Assembly: GCA_965276785.1 (NCBI GenBank)
Contig: OZ255629.1
Span: forward strand, 1,426,001-1,490,000
Length of the DNA stretch: 64,000 nt
Source of the DNA: LMUY01 sp965276785
Lineage (GTDB): Bacteria; Pseudomonadota; Alphaproteobacteria; Acetobacterales; Acetobacteraceae
Direction: 5' to 3'
Shown here: piece after piece, positions 18,427-27,086 of the stretch
Layout: each line of letters starts with the position of its first letter
Numbering within the stretch: the stretch's first letter is position 1
Program-made: the position numbers and the translations under genes
Notes under the pieces: generated by a model
Told to the model about the DNA's origin: nothing
Database searches by the model: none
What the model saw: only the letters and a program-made list of their open reading frames with translations

Positions 18427-19254
18427 ATGGCCGCCATGCGGCGCGGCGACCTTGCCGCAGCCTGGCGGATTGCCGACGCGGTTCTTGCGGCACGTGACCC
18501 GGCGACCCGGGATGACCCGCGGCTGCCATACCATCTTCGCTGGGTATGGGATGGCCGGCCGCTTGCCGGGCGCCGCGTCGTGGTGCGCTGTTATCATGGC
18601 CTCGGCGACACCCTGCAGTTCGTGCGCTTCCTGCCGGCTTTACGTGCGGCCGCGGCTTGCGTCACGCTCGAGGTGCAGCCCGAGTTGTTCACCCTGCTCG
18701 AGCGGGCCGAGGGGGCGGACCGCGTGCTGCCGTTCGACGTGGCCGCCCCGATCCCGGCCGAGACCGATATCGAGATTATGGAGCTGCAGCACGCGCTGCG
18801 GCTTGCCCCGCCGCCCGGCTGCGTCCTGAGTGTCACGCCCCGCCCTCTCGCCGGCGCCCAAGCCGGGGCCTGCTGGCAGGCGGGCGGGTGGGACCCGTCG
18901 CGATCGGTCCCGCTACCGCTGTTGCGACCTTGGCTGCCGCCGGGCGCGGTGAGCTTGCAACGGGACCCCTCCAGCCTACCCACCCCGCTGCCCCCCGGGG
19001 CAGACGTGCGCGCCACCGCGGAACTGATCGCCTCGCTAGCCTGCGTGGTCACGGTGGACACCATGGTGGCGCACCTGGCCGGCGCGCTCGGCCGCCCGGT
19101 TCACCTGCTGCTGAAGCTGGAGGCGGATTGGCGCTGGGGTGCCGGCCGGCAAACGCCATGGTATCCGTCCGCGACGATCTATCGGCAAACAACACCCGGC
19201 GAATGGTCCGCCCCGCTTGCCGAACTCCGCCAAGCACTCACGGCGGCAGGTTGA
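18427..19254 (+). CDS. Glycosyltransferase family 9-like (heptosyltransferase-related) protein
   Basis: A 275-residue protein related to the C-terminal glycosyltransferase part of TPR-glycosyltransferase proteins and to ADP-heptose:LPS heptosyltransferases. Supporting motifs are the N-terminal CYHGLGDTLQFVRFLPAL near residue 55 and the C-terminal VVTVDTMVAHLAGALGRPV near 205, which in GT9 enzymes lines the nucleotide-sugar pocket, followed by DWRWG and PWYPSATIYRQ. The opening residues (RRGDLAAAWRIADAVLAA) look like one TPR-type helical hairpin. The start ATG at 18427 or the next at 18436 are both possible. It converges on the histidine phosphatase gene with a 17-nt overlap. Acceptor unknown. 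Confidence 0.75.
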   Translation: MAAMRRGDLAAAWRIADAVLAARDPATRDDPRLPYHLRWVWDGRPLAGRRVVVRCYHGLGDTLQFVRFLPALRAAAACVTLEVQPELFTLLERAEGADRVLPFDVAAPIPAETDIEIMELQHALRLAPPPGCVLSVTPRPLAGAQAGACWQAGGWDPSRSVPLPLLRPWLPPGAVSLQRDPSSLPTPLPPGADVRATAELIASLACVVTVDTMVAHLAGALGRPVHLLLKLEADWRWGAGRQTPWYPSATIYRQTTPGEWSAPLAELRQALTAAG

Positions 19255-19834
19255 CCGCCTCGACCCGCGCGAACCCTGCGCCCAAGACCAGCACGGAGCG
19301 GCTGGCTGGGTCGATCTGAAGGCGATGCATCAAATCTAGCGACAGGCCGAGCGCGTGGCACAGCACGGCCTTGATCACGTCCGAATGCGTGACTGCGATC
19401 ACCGCGCCGTCGAGCGGGCGATGCTGGGCCAGGCTGCCCACGGCACGCGCCTGCACCGCTAGCATGGTCTCGCCGGCGGGGGTGGCCGCCAGGCCGCGTG
19501 CCGCGTTCCAGTCGTGCCAGCCAGGCTGCGCCGCCAATTCGGTGAAACTGCAGCCTGCCCAGGCGCCGAAATCGACTTCGTCCAGCCCGGCGTCGGGCTG
19601 CGGCGTGAGCCCGGTGGCCGCGCCGATCGGTGCGGCGGTTTGCGCAGTGCGCAGCATGGGGCTGACCAGAAGCGCGCGATATGAGCCGGGGGCAAAGTGG
19701 CGGGCCACGGCCTCCGCCTCCGCCAGTCCGGCCGCAGACAGCGCCACGCCCGGCATGCGTCCGGCAAGACCATGGCCGAGCAAGCCATGCTGCGCATGAC
19801 GCACCAGGTGAAAGGTGCACGCCGGCTCGGCCAT
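19238..19834 (-). CDS. Histidine phosphatase family protein (phosphoglycerate-mutase-like)
   Basis: A 198-residue member of the histidine phosphatase superfamily, branch 1. The catalytic motif is LVRHAQHG near residue 10 (phospho-histidine in RHA), the second conserved Arg lies in SPMLRTAQTA, the acidic residue in LDEVDFGAW, and the second catalytic His in VTHSDVIKAV near residue 148. Family members include cofactor-dependent phosphoglycerate mutases, alpha-ribazole phosphatase (CobC) and broad phosphatases. cobD lies far away at 47-48 kb, so a cobalamin role is only a possibility. It is 7 nt downstream of the XRE regulator gene and probably co-transcribed. Confidence 0.88.
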   Translation of the reverse strand: MAEPACTFHLVRHAQHGLLGHGLAGRMPGVALSAAGLAEAEAVARHFAPGSYRALLVSPMLRTAQTAAPIGAATGLTPQPDAGLDEVDFGAWAGCSFTELAAQPGWHDWNAARGLAATPAGETMLAVQARAVGSLAQHRPLDGAVIAVTHSDVIKAVLCHALGLSLDLMHRLQIDPASRSVLVLGAGFARVEAVNLPP

Positions 19835-19841
19835 GCCGCAG

Positions 19842-20177
19842 TCAGCCCTGCTTCTTGCGGATAGCCGTCAGCCGCCGCATCGCCGCGGTTTGCTCCTCCT
19901 CGCCCAATTCGCGCCAGAGCCGCAGCAGCGCCAGCTCTTCGGCGCCTTGCGCGCTGCCTTCGGCCATCGCATCGCTGCCGAACATGAGCCATGCCGGCGT
20001 GACACCCAGCGCCTTGGCTACCCGGCGCGCATTGGTCCATCGCATGCCATGCAGCCCGGTCACCCAGGCATGCACCGTCGGCTGTGATACGTCGAGCTTG
20101 CGGGCGAGGTCGGCTGCGGTCAGCCCGTTCTCCTTCAACATCTTGCGCAGCCGGGTAGACGGACTCGATCGTGCCAT
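19842..20177 (-). CDS. XRE-family transcriptional regulator
   Basis: A 111-residue DNA-binding protein with an N-terminal Cro/C1-type helix-turn-helix (residues about 8-65: LRKMLKENGLTAADLARKLDVS followed by VHAWVTG). The C-terminal part is Glu-rich (LALLRLWRELGEEEQTAAMRRL), like phage-type XRE regulators with a small dimerisation helix. It diverges from the cytosine methyltransferase gene, and a perfect 16-bp palindrome sits 7 nt upstream of its start, consistent with autoregulation. The regulator-methyltransferase pairing recalls controller proteins of restriction-modification systems or phage lysogeny modules, but no restriction enzyme gene is seen nearby. Confidence 0.88.
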   Translation of the reverse strand: MARSSPSTRLRKMLKENGLTAADLARKLDVSQPTVHAWVTGLHGMRWTNARRVAKALGVTPAWLMFGSDAMAEGSAQGAEELALLRLWRELGEEEQTAAMRRLTAIRKKQG

Positions 20178-20183
20178 AGCGCC

Positions 20184-20199
20184 AGCCTAAAGTTAGGCT
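20184..20199. promoter_or_regulatory. Perfect palindrome, candidate operator of the XRE regulator
   Basis: AGCCTAAAGTTAGGCT: two 7-bp arms around a 2-bp centre, immediately upstream of the XRE start codon (20177) in the 100-bp divergent interval with the methyltransferase gene. Position and symmetry suit a dimeric XRE repressor acting on its own promoter. A related half-site (cctaagtag) lies at 20254-20262. Confidence 0.55.
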
Positions 20200-21011
20200 T
20201 CGCCTATTGCAACTGCCTACCTCACGGCAGTAGGGCTTTCCTATGCCTTTTTTCCTAAGTAGTTCTGGCATAATGGGGTGAGCCTTGCCGTACTCGACTT
20301 GTTCAGCGGCATCGGCGGCTTCAGCCTCGGCCTGGAGCGTGCCGGAATGCACACGGTGGCGTTCTGCGAACCAGACCGCTTCGCCCGCCGCGTGCTACAG
20401 CGCCACTGGCCCAGCGTGCCCTGCTACGGCGACATCCGCACGCTCTGCGCACACCGGTTGGCCCGCGACGGCCTGCCAGCACCCGGCCTCATCTGCGGCG
20501 GGTTTCCGTGTCAAGACATCAGCGCGGCCGGCGCGGGTGAGGGGCTCGGCGGCAACCGGAGCAGCCTGTGGTTCGAGATGCTGCGGCTGGTCGCGGAATG
20601 CCGACCCGGTTGGGTGGTGGCTGAGAACAGCCCTTTCCTGCGCGTTCGCGGCGCCGACGTGCTGCTCGGCGGGTTGGAAGCGGCGGGTTACGCCTGCTGG
20701 CCGTTCGTGGTGGGTGCTGCCCATGCCGGCGCGCCCCATCGGCGCCAGCGCGTCTTCGTTCTGGCCCACGCCCAGGGCCAGGGACTGGAAGGCCGGCTCC
20801 GCCGCGCAACTCTCACGCCGCCGTGCCGCGGCGCTGAACGACGTGGCGGGTGGCCGGCTGAACCCGGATTGGGTCGAGTGGTTGATGGGCTACCCGCCGG
20901 GCTGGACCGATTGCGCCAGCCCACCGGCGAGCGGCGCGCCAGGCTGACCGCGCTCGGCAATGCCGTCGTGCCCAGCCTGGCCGAAGCCGTCGGCGCCGCA
21001 ATCCTATCGGC

Positions 21012-21551
<540 letters not shown>

Positions 21552-21692
21552 CGCTGAACCCTCCTCCATCCAATGATCGAGGACATGGCAACGCAAGGCG
21601 GGGATGTCGAGGCATTGCATCCGCGTCTCGCTGCCTGCCGTAGAATGAGGCAGCCGGCTGTGAGACAGTTTCGGTACAAGCAGGAGAATAGG

Positions 21693-22358
21693 GTGACGAG
21701 CCTGGTGGCCGAGAGCGGCTTGATGCCCGGCTGTGTTGCGACTATTGCTCGCCGCGTCATGGCGGATGCTGCAAGACCCACACGTTCTGCGGCCACGCGA
21801 ACCGTGCCCCCGTCCGAAACGGCCGACCTGCTGGCACGCTGCGCTGAAGCGGATCCAAAAGCGTTCCGTCAGCTCTATGAGCTTCATTCCGGCCGGCTGT
21901 ACGGGATCGCGCTTCGCATCACCCGCAATGCGGCACTTGCGTCCGACGCGGTGCACGACGCGATGCTGCAAGTATGGCGCAGCGCCGGCCGGTTCGACCC
22001 GGAACGCGGCCACGCCGATAGCTGGCTGCTCAGTCTGGTCCGCTATCGCGCGCTCGATCTCGTGCGCAAGCAGCACCGCGAGACCACGGGAACCGAGCTG
22101 CCAGACCGGCCCGATGACGATCCCGATGCGCTCAGCCGCTTGATCTCGGGCGCGGAGGAAGCAGCCCTGCGGCAATGCCTGACGGAGATCGAGGAGCAGC
22201 GGCGCAAGCTGGTCATCCTGGCGTTCACCCAAGGCCTTACCCATACCGAGATCGCGGCCACGCTGGGACAACCCCTGGGCACGGTGAAGTCCACGATCCG
22301 GCGCACCCTGCAGGCCCTGCGGGTCTGCCTCGAACGCCTGCAAGGGAGCGGGTCGTGA
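21693..22358 (+). CDS. ECF-family RNA polymerase sigma factor
   Basis: An extracytoplasmic-function sigma factor, about 221 aa from the GTG at 21693, supported by AGGAG 6-7 nt upstream; the ATG at 21759 is an alternative. Region 2 is recognisable as FRQLYELHSGRLYGIALRI and DAVHDAMLQVWRSAGRFD; region 4 as LTHTEIAATLGQPLGTVKSTIRRTLQAL, the helix-turn-helix reading the -35 element. Its stop overlaps the start of an anti-sigma gene (GTGA), the usual sigma/anti-sigma coupling. The architecture resembles the SigK-RskA group. Which stress it senses cannot be told, though msrA diverges from it. Confidence 0.93.
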   Translation: MTSLVAESGLMPGCVATIARRVMADAARPTRSAATRTVPPSETADLLARCAEADPKAFRQLYELHSGRLYGIALRITRNAALASDAVHDAMLQVWRSAGRFDPERGHADSWLLSLVRYRALDLVRKQHRETTGTELPDRPDDDPDALSRLISGAEEAALRQCLTEIEEQRRKLVILAFTQGLTHTEIAATLGQPLGTVKSTIRRTLQALRVCLERLQGSGS

Positions 22359-23053
22359 GCGAAACCAGCACGGACGATGCGGAGTGGCTGGCGGCGGAAT
22401 ACGTGCTCGGCGTGCTCGGTGCGGCGGACATGCGGCTGGCGGAGTCCCGCCGCGAGAGCGACGCAGCCTTCGCAGCCGACCTGCTGTTCTGGCAGGAGCG
22501 GCTGAGCCCGTTGGCCCTCCTGGTCTCGCCGGTGACGCCGCCGGCCTCGCTCTGGCCCCGCCTCGCGCTGGCCGCCGGCATCTCCGCCTCGGTCGGCACC
22601 GGCCGCTGGCCGTGGCAGGCCGCCACTGCCGTCTCGCTGCTGGTGGCGGCTGGGCTGGCGCTGTTGCTGTTCCTGCCGCCGGTGAACCGCACGCCGCGGC
22701 TGGCGGCGGCGCTCGGCCCCATCAACAATCCAGCGCGCTTCCTGGTCGACGCGCGGCCGGATGGCTCCCTCGCCGTCACCGGCCTCGGCAATCCGGCAGC
22801 GCCGGCCGGGCGCAGCTACCAGCTATGGGCGCTGCCGCCGGGTGCTACGGCGCCGATTTCGCTCGGCGTATTGCCGCCCGGCTCGCAAACGATGCCTCGC
22901 GGCCAGGCGCAGGCGGGCGAGCAGTTGCTCGTGTCCGAGGAGCCGCTTGGCGGCTCTCCCACTGGCGCGCCGACCGGCCCGGTCGTGTTCGGCGGCACGC
23001 TTACCCCGCTCAACCCAGCCCCGCTCACCCCGGCTGGAGCACGCGGTCCGTAA
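22355..23053 (+). CDS. Anti-sigma factor, RskA (anti-sigma-K) type
   Basis: A 232-residue single-pass membrane protein starting with GTG that overlaps the sigma factor stop. The N-terminal cytoplasmic region (WLAAEYVLGVLGAADMRLAESRRESD, then FWQERLSPLA) matches zinc-free anti-sigma domains; a membrane segment lies around residues 90-110 (TAVSLLVAAGLALLLFLP); the outer domain has GRSYQLWALPPGATAPISLGVLPPG, characteristic of the anti-sigma-K domain. It presumably sequesters the adjacent sigma factor at the membrane. Its 3' end overlaps the convergent fasciclin gene by 29 nt. Confidence 0.88.
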   Translation: MSETSTDDAEWLAAEYVLGVLGAADMRLAESRRESDAAFAADLLFWQERLSPLALLVSPVTPPASLWPRLALAAGISASVGTGRWPWQAATAVSLLVAAGLALLLFLPPVNRTPRLAAALGPINNPARFLVDARPDGSLAVTGLGNPAAPAGRSYQLWALPPGATAPISLGVLPPGSQTMPRGQAQAGEQLLVSEEPLGGSPTGAPTGPVVFGGTLTPLNPAPLTPAGARGP

Positions 23054-23621
23054 CGAAGATCACGCCGTTGGCTTGCTTGGCGTCATACAGCACGATGTCG
23101 GCGGCGTCGCCCTTCGGGTCCCGCACCATCAGGTTGGCCGGCCCGTTGGTGGTGACGGTCAGCTTTTGCTCATTCACCGTGTCCAGCTCTGCCTGGCCCT
23201 TGGAGGATCGCAGCAGGAAGTGCAGCCGGGCCGAGGAGTAGTTGCCGGGCACGACCTGCATGCCGAGCAATCCGGTCAGCGCCGCCTTGTTCTCCGGCTT
23301 TCGTAAGCTGTCGAGCAGGCCCGGCGGGAGCGCCGCAAACGCCGCGTTGGTGGGTGCGAACAGGGTGAACGGCCCGTGCCCGGCCAACGTGTCCGCCATG
23401 CCGGCCGCCTGCAACAGTCCGACCAGCACGGTGTGATCGGCCGACCGGGACAGGTTCTCGATCATGTCACGGTCCGACGCCATCGGGTAGCCGCCGACGA
23501 TCACCGTGGTCGCTGGCACGCCCTTTTGCGCCATCGCCGCCGGGGCCGCGGCCAAGACGATGCAGGCGCATGCAAGCGGTAAGGCAAGCGCCGACCCACG
23601 CCCGTGCCTAACCGATGGCAA
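23025..23621 (-). CDS. Secreted fasciclin-domain protein
   Basis: A 198-residue exported protein with one FAS1 domain. The signal peptide is LALPLACACIVLAAAPAAMA, with cleavage before QKG. FAS1 landmarks are TVLVGLLQAAGMADTL, then GPFTLFAPTNAAFAAL near residue 90, and the C-terminal NGVIFVTDRVL. FAS1 domains mediate adhesion or protein interaction; such genes often accompany ECF sigma/RskA pairs. There is no ATG upstream of the signal peptide in frame, so I take TTG at 23621, which has GAGGG 5 nt upstream and overlaps the end of ridA by 14 nt. The start is uncertain; the domain assignment is firm. Confidence 0.85.
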   Translation of the reverse strand: MPSVRHGRGSALALPLACACIVLAAAPAAMAQKGVPATTVIVGGYPMASDRDMIENLSRSADHTVLVGLLQAAGMADTLAGHGPFTLFAPTNAAFAALPPGLLDSLRKPENKAALTGLLGMQVVPGNYSSARLHFLLRSSKGQAELDTVNEQKLTVTTNGPANLMVRDPKGDAADIVLYDAKQANGVIFVTDRVLQPG

Positions 23622-24072
23622 ACATGCCCTCGACCTCGACTGCGGCGTCGCCCGGCAGCGACGGCACCCCGATGGTGGAGCGTGCGTGCCGCCCGACGTC
23701 GCCGAACACCGCCACCGCCAAGTCGGAGGCGCCATTCATCACCAAGGCATGCTGGCTGAATTCAGGCCCGGCGGCGATAAATCCGCCCAGCCGGATCACC
23801 CGCGCTACCCGGTCAAGATCTCCCTCGCAGGCCTCGCGCAACTGCGCCAACACGTTGATAAAACACAGCCGGGCTGCGTCTTGCCCCGCTTCCAGGCTCA
23901 CCGCGGCACCCAGCTTGCCGGTGAACGCGATGGCGCCATCCCGCGCCGGAACCTGTCCCGATACCACCACCAGCCCGTCCTGCCGGATAAACGGCACGTA
24001 GTTGGCCAGCGGCGCCATCGGCGTGGGCAGCGTAATGCCGAGGTCCGCCAGCTTGGCTGCCACCCGGCCCAT
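23608..24072 (-). CDS. RidA family protein (YjgF/UK114-like)
   Basis: A 154-residue protein of the RidA superfamily, whose best-known members hydrolyse reactive enamine/imine intermediates from PLP enzymes. The subfamily with about 150 residues carries YVPFIRQDGLVVVSGQVPARDG near the N-terminus, ARLCFINVLAQLREACEGDLDRVARV in the middle and ARSTIGVPSLPGDAAVEVEGMFAI at the end, where the Arg and the Pro-X-Val-Glu pattern match the active-site region. The upstream TSCPD gene ends within the ridA start (TGATG overlap), implying translational coupling. Confidence 0.9.
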   Translation of the reverse strand: MGRVAAKLADLGITLPTPMAPLANYVPFIRQDGLVVVSGQVPARDGAIAFTGKLGAAVSLEAGQDAARLCFINVLAQLREACEGDLDRVARVIRLGGFIAAGPEFSQHALVMNGASDLAVAVFGDVGRHARSTIGVPSLPGDAAVEVEGMFAIG

Positions 24073-25526
24073 CAGCCGGCCACCAGGCGGAGCGGGGCGT
24101 GCGGGCGCCGACGCGGCAGGTCAAGCGGGAGCAAGGGCGATTCCTCCGGTTTGGCGGGCAGGTCAGCGCCGGACGCGGGCACCAGCCGGCCCAGATAGGT
24201 GGCGGCGAGCGTACGGACGACATAATCGGGGATCGAGCTGGCGCGGTCCACTGCCGCATCGCCCTCCACGAGGCCGGCCGGAGTGAACTTGGCGTGCGCC
24301 AGCGCCTCCACGAACGCCTCCAGCGGCGTGCCATGCTGCAGGCCGACGCTGACGGCACTGGCCAGTGCGTCCGCCAGGCCGCGCACCGCCGCAGCCTCCC
24401 GCGGCAAGGCGAGCCCGATCTCGCCCAACCGACCGTCCGCGTATTCCCCCGTGCGCAGGAACACGCGATGGCCGCCGATGGCCGCTTTCTGCGTGAAGCC
24501 GCGACGCCGAGCCGGCAACTCCCGCCGGCGCACGCCATCATTGGCAGGGTGCGCCGCCACCGGGCGCGGCGGCATGGCGTGAAGTATCGGCGCCACTGCG
24601 TCATGCATGGCGGTGTAGTCGGCTGCGGTTGCCTGCGGCACCACCGCCTCGCCGGCGAGCGCCGCCGCCAGGGCAGTTTCGAGCGAAATGCCGCGGGCGA
24701 GCAGCCAGGCGCGGGCATGCCGGGCCAAACCGTGCAGCCTAACCAGGGCAAACGCCGGCGCAATCCCGCCGGTCTCCACCCCCAGCAGCGCATCCACCGG
24801 GTCCGGCGGCAAGACGGCCGTACCAGGCCGGGTGGCTCCGGCCCGCAGTGCCTCGGCCCGGGCGGCAGCCGCCGCGTCCGCCAGGCCGGGCACGGCGCAG
24901 GCGAGGGGGGCGGCGGGCCAATTCGGGATGCAAGCCAGCAAGTCCGCCTGTGGTCCTGCGAGCGTTGCGTCCACCCGGGCGCGCAACAACCCCGCCAGGC
25001 AGCCCGCAACATCGCGCGCCGGCTTGCCACCATACTCCAACCCGAGCGCCGCCAGCAGCCCCGCCAAGTCGCTGATGGCGACCGCATAGCGGGGCGCACC
25101 CGGCGCCAGTAGCATCAGCGCTTCGGTAGCCGTGGCCGCAGCCGCCGCAAACCCGGCGACGTCGAACCCGGCCACCGGGTCATGAAACGCTGGCAGGTTG
25201 AGCACGAAGCCGGGCGACTCTGCCGGCGTGCCGCGCCAGACCCCGGCCGATGGCGCACCACGCCGATGCAGCAGCATGTCATGCAGCCGGTCCGCCAGAT
25301 CTGGGGCGCCCGCCTCTTTCGCGCTGGCCGAGAGCGGCAGAATCCATCGCTGGGCGCTTTCCGGCAGGCCGACCCGGCCCGTGCCCGGAACCAGCGTACA
25401 CAGCGCCGCCGCAGCGTCGTCCTCCCAAGCGGCAGGAATTCGCACCGGGCGGGATGCCGCGTCCGGCTCCGCCGCCGCGCTCAAGTCCCGCAGCCGCACG
25501 CCATGCCAGCGTCGATGGGTTTTCAT
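24072..25526 (-). CDS. TSCPD-domain protein related to the C-terminus of class II ribonucleotide reductase
   Basis: A 484-residue protein whose last third resembles the TSCPD region found at the end of cobalamin-dependent ribonucleotide reductase: RRRELPARRRGFTQKAAIGGHRVFLRTGEY, DGRLGEIGLALPREAAAVRGL and SVGLQHGTPLEAFVEALAHAKFTPAGLV. The N-terminal two thirds (Ala-rich) contain no reductase catalytic motif that I can see, so ribonucleotide reduction itself is unlikely. The start is ATG 25526 (MKTHRRWHGV); the frame remains open upstream without similarity. In many alphaproteobacteria such a gene accompanies nrdJ; here nrdJ is absent and the gene is coupled to ridA. Function unknown. Confidence 0.8.
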   Translation of the reverse strand: MKTHRRWHGVRLRDLSAAAEPDAASRPVRIPAAWEDDAAAALCTLVPGTGRVGLPESAQRWILPLSASAKEAGAPDLADRLHDMLLHRRGAPSAGVWRGTPAESPGFVLNLPAFHDPVAGFDVAGFAAAAATATEALMLLAPGAPRYAVAISDLAGLLAALGLEYGGKPARDVAGCLAGLLRARVDATLAGPQADLLACIPNWPAAPLACAVPGLADAAAAARAEALRAGATRPGTAVLPPDPVDALLGVETGGIAPAFALVRLHGLARHARAWLLARGISLETALAAALAGEAVVPQATAADYTAMHDAVAPILHAMPPRPVAAHPANDGVRRRELPARRRGFTQKAAIGGHRVFLRTGEYADGRLGEIGLALPREAAAVRGLADALASAVSVGLQHGTPLEAFVEALAHAKFTPAGLVEGDAAVDRASSIPDYVVRTLAATYLGRLVPASGADLPAKPEESPLLPLDLPRRRPHAPLRLVAG

Positions 25527-25656
25527 GGCCAGCACGCTATCGTTCGCGCGACGACTCGCAAAGCCGTATTTTGCGCCAAAACCGCCGGAAGCCACAAAAT
25601 ACTGTGGGTAAAACCCGCGCCTGGACCAAGCTCTCGACGCTGCTATAACCGCGCCC

Positions 25657-26010
25657 ATGACCGTGATGATGCGCCTTGTGACCAGGATGACCGGCCGGAT
25701 GGTCGGCCGCGACCATGCGGGCAACCTCTACTATGAGGCCAAGAAGCTCAACCACATGGGTCGCCGCAAGCGATGGGTGATGTACGTGGGCGAAGTGGAG
25801 GCAAGCACCATCCCGCCCGAATGGCATGCGTGGCTGCACTACACCACCGACGCGCCCATCCCCGAGACCGTGCGCCGGGTGTGGCAGAAGCCGCATCTGC
25901 CCAATCTCACCGGCACGGCGCTCGGCTACCGGCCGCCCGGCAGCGACTATCTCGGCGGCAACCGCCCGGGCGCCACCGGCGACTACGAATCCTGGACGCC
26001 CGGGAGCTAG
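25657..26010 (+). CDS. NADH:ubiquinone oxidoreductase accessory subunit, NDUFA12 family
   Basis: A 117-residue homologue of the mitochondrial complex I accessory subunit NDUFA12 (B17.2), found in alphaproteobacteria and thought to bind the peripheral arm. Recognisable stretches are GNLYYEAKK near residue 23, RRKRWVMYVGEVEASTIPPEWHAWLH in the middle and WQKPHLPNLTGT, then YRPPGS near the C-terminus. Starts at ATG 25657 or 25669 are possible. It heads the plus-strand operon with mlaD one base after its stop. This conserved alphaproteobacterial neighbourhood (NDUFA12 with DUF2155) supports the taxonomic call. Confidence 0.93.
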   Translation: MTVMMRLVTRMTGRMVGRDHAGNLYYEAKKLNHMGRRKRWVMYVGEVEASTIPPEWHAWLHYTTDAPIPETVRRVWQKPHLPNLTGTALGYRPPGSDYLGGNRPGATGDYESWTPGS

Positions 26011-26011
26011 C

Positions 26012-26509
26012 ATGGCGCGGCGTTCCGTGACCGAGATCGCCGCCGGTGCGGCCGTGCTCGTCGTGGCGATTGGCTTTCTGGTCTACGCCATCGCCAACAC
26101 CGGCCGCGCCGCGCTCGGTGGCTACACCCTGCGTGCCGCCTTCGACAACATCGGCGGCATCGCCACCGGTGCGGACGTGCGCATCGCTGGCCTGAAGGTC
26201 GGCAGCGTCACCGGCCTGTCGATCGACCCCAAGACCTACCAGGCGGTGGCCACCTTCACCGTGCAGAGCGACATCAAACTGTCCACCGACAGCAGCGCCA
26301 GCATCGCCACCGGCGGGCTGCTGGGCGGTAATTTCGTGGCGCTGTCACCGGGCGGAGAGACCAAGATGCTGGGCAATGGCGGCACTATCACCATCACGCA
26401 ATCCGCCGCCAACTTGGAAGACCTGCTCGGCAAGTTCATATTCAACGTCGGCAACCTGGCGACCGCGGCCCAGAGCCAGATGGACGCGCTGAAGGCGAAG
26501 ACACCATGA
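26012..26509 (+). CDS. mlaD: MlaD family protein (MCE domain), phospholipid trafficking
   Basis: A 165-residue periplasmic MCE-domain protein anchored by one N-terminal membrane helix (EIAAGAAVLVVAIGFLVYAIA). The MCE domain starts with YTLRAAFDNIGGIATGADVRIAGLKVGSV and ends around GETKMLGNGGTI. In other bacteria MlaD forms the hexameric substrate-binding ring of the MlaFEDB transporter that retrieves phospholipids from the outer membrane. MlaE, MlaF and MlaC genes are not in the window, so the partner components must lie elsewhere. It begins 1 nt after the NDUFA12 stop and overlaps the next small gene (ATGATG), so the operon is tight. Confidence 0.9.
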   Translation: MARRSVTEIAAGAAVLVVAIGFLVYAIANTGRAALGGYTLRAAFDNIGGIATGADVRIAGLKVGSVTGLSIDPKTYQAVATFTVQSDIKLSTDSSASIATGGLLGGNFVALSPGGETKMLGNGGTITITQSAANLEDLLGKFIFNVGNLATAAQSQMDALKAKTP

Positions 26510-26718
26510 TGGCATCCGAGTTGGTTTGGCCCGGCAGCGACGGCGCTCCGGTCAGTTGCCGGGAAAAGTTGCGCACCCTGGCCGAGAACCATGAGGAGCT
26601 CGCCAGCATGATGCAGGACGCGTTCGAGGACGCCATGCTGATGGGGGTGGACGAGGCGGCGATGCGGTCCATCCTGCACACGCTGGTGGATAAGTTGCGG
26701 AGCCCGAAACGGGTGTGA
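26506..26718 (+). CDS. Small conserved-looking protein of unknown function
   Basis: A 70-residue, mostly alpha-helical acidic protein (SCREKLRTLAENHEELASMMQDAFEDAMLMGVDEAAMRSILHTLV is the core, given here in outline). No membrane segment or signal peptide. It overlaps both mlaD (ATGATG) and the DUF2155 gene (GTGA), so translation is coupled on both sides, which argues that it is a real gene. I do not recognise a family. Confidence 0.6.
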   Translation: MMASELVWPGSDGAPVSCREKLRTLAENHEELASMMQDAFEDAMLMGVDEAAMRSILHTLVDKLRSPKRV

Positions 26719-27086
26719 TCCGGGCCGGTGCGATCGCTTTCGCGGCGGCCTGGCTCAGCGCTGCTGCCGCCGGGCAAACGCCCAATGGGGACCAATGGCT
26801 GCCGCGCGGCACGGCGGAACTGCAGATCCTCGACAAAGTCAGCGCGCACGCCACCACCATCACGCTCCGGGTGGGCCAGTCGGCCGACAACGCCTCGCTC
26901 TCGATCGCCCTGCGCGCCTGCGAGGTGAGGCCACCCACCATGCCGCCCGACTCGGCCGCGTTCCTTGACATCCGTGATAGCCGCCCGGGGGCGCCGGGTT
27001 TCCACGGCTGGCTGTTCGGCAACGAACCCGCGCTGTCGATGTTCGAGCATCCGATCTACGACATCCACCTGGTGGCCTGCCACTGA
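26715..27086 (+). CDS. DUF2155 domain-containing secreted protein
   Basis: A 123-residue exported protein with a signal peptide (IAFAAAWLSAAAAG, cleavage near residue 20). The DUF2155 core runs AELQILDKVSAHATTITLRVG, then SIALRACEVRPPTMPPDSAAFLDI and a C-terminal FHGWLFGNEPALSMFEHPIYDIHLVAC. It starts with GTG overlapping the preceding stop, and ends overlapping the otsB start (TGATG). The function is unknown; the family is largely alphaproteobacterial and often sits beside the NDUFA12 gene, as here. Confidence 0.88.
   Translation: MIRAGAIAFAAAWLSAAAAGQTPNGDQWLPRGTAELQILDKVSAHATTITLRVGQSADNASLSIALRACEVRPPTMPPDSAAFLDIRDSRPGAPGFHGWLFGNEPALSMFEHPIYDIHLVACH

Noticed and set aside
20264..20280. 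A -10-like cataat just before the methyltransferase GTG
   Set aside because: It is only 4 nt from the start codon, so transcription would begin inside the coding sequence; a promoter further upstream is more likely.
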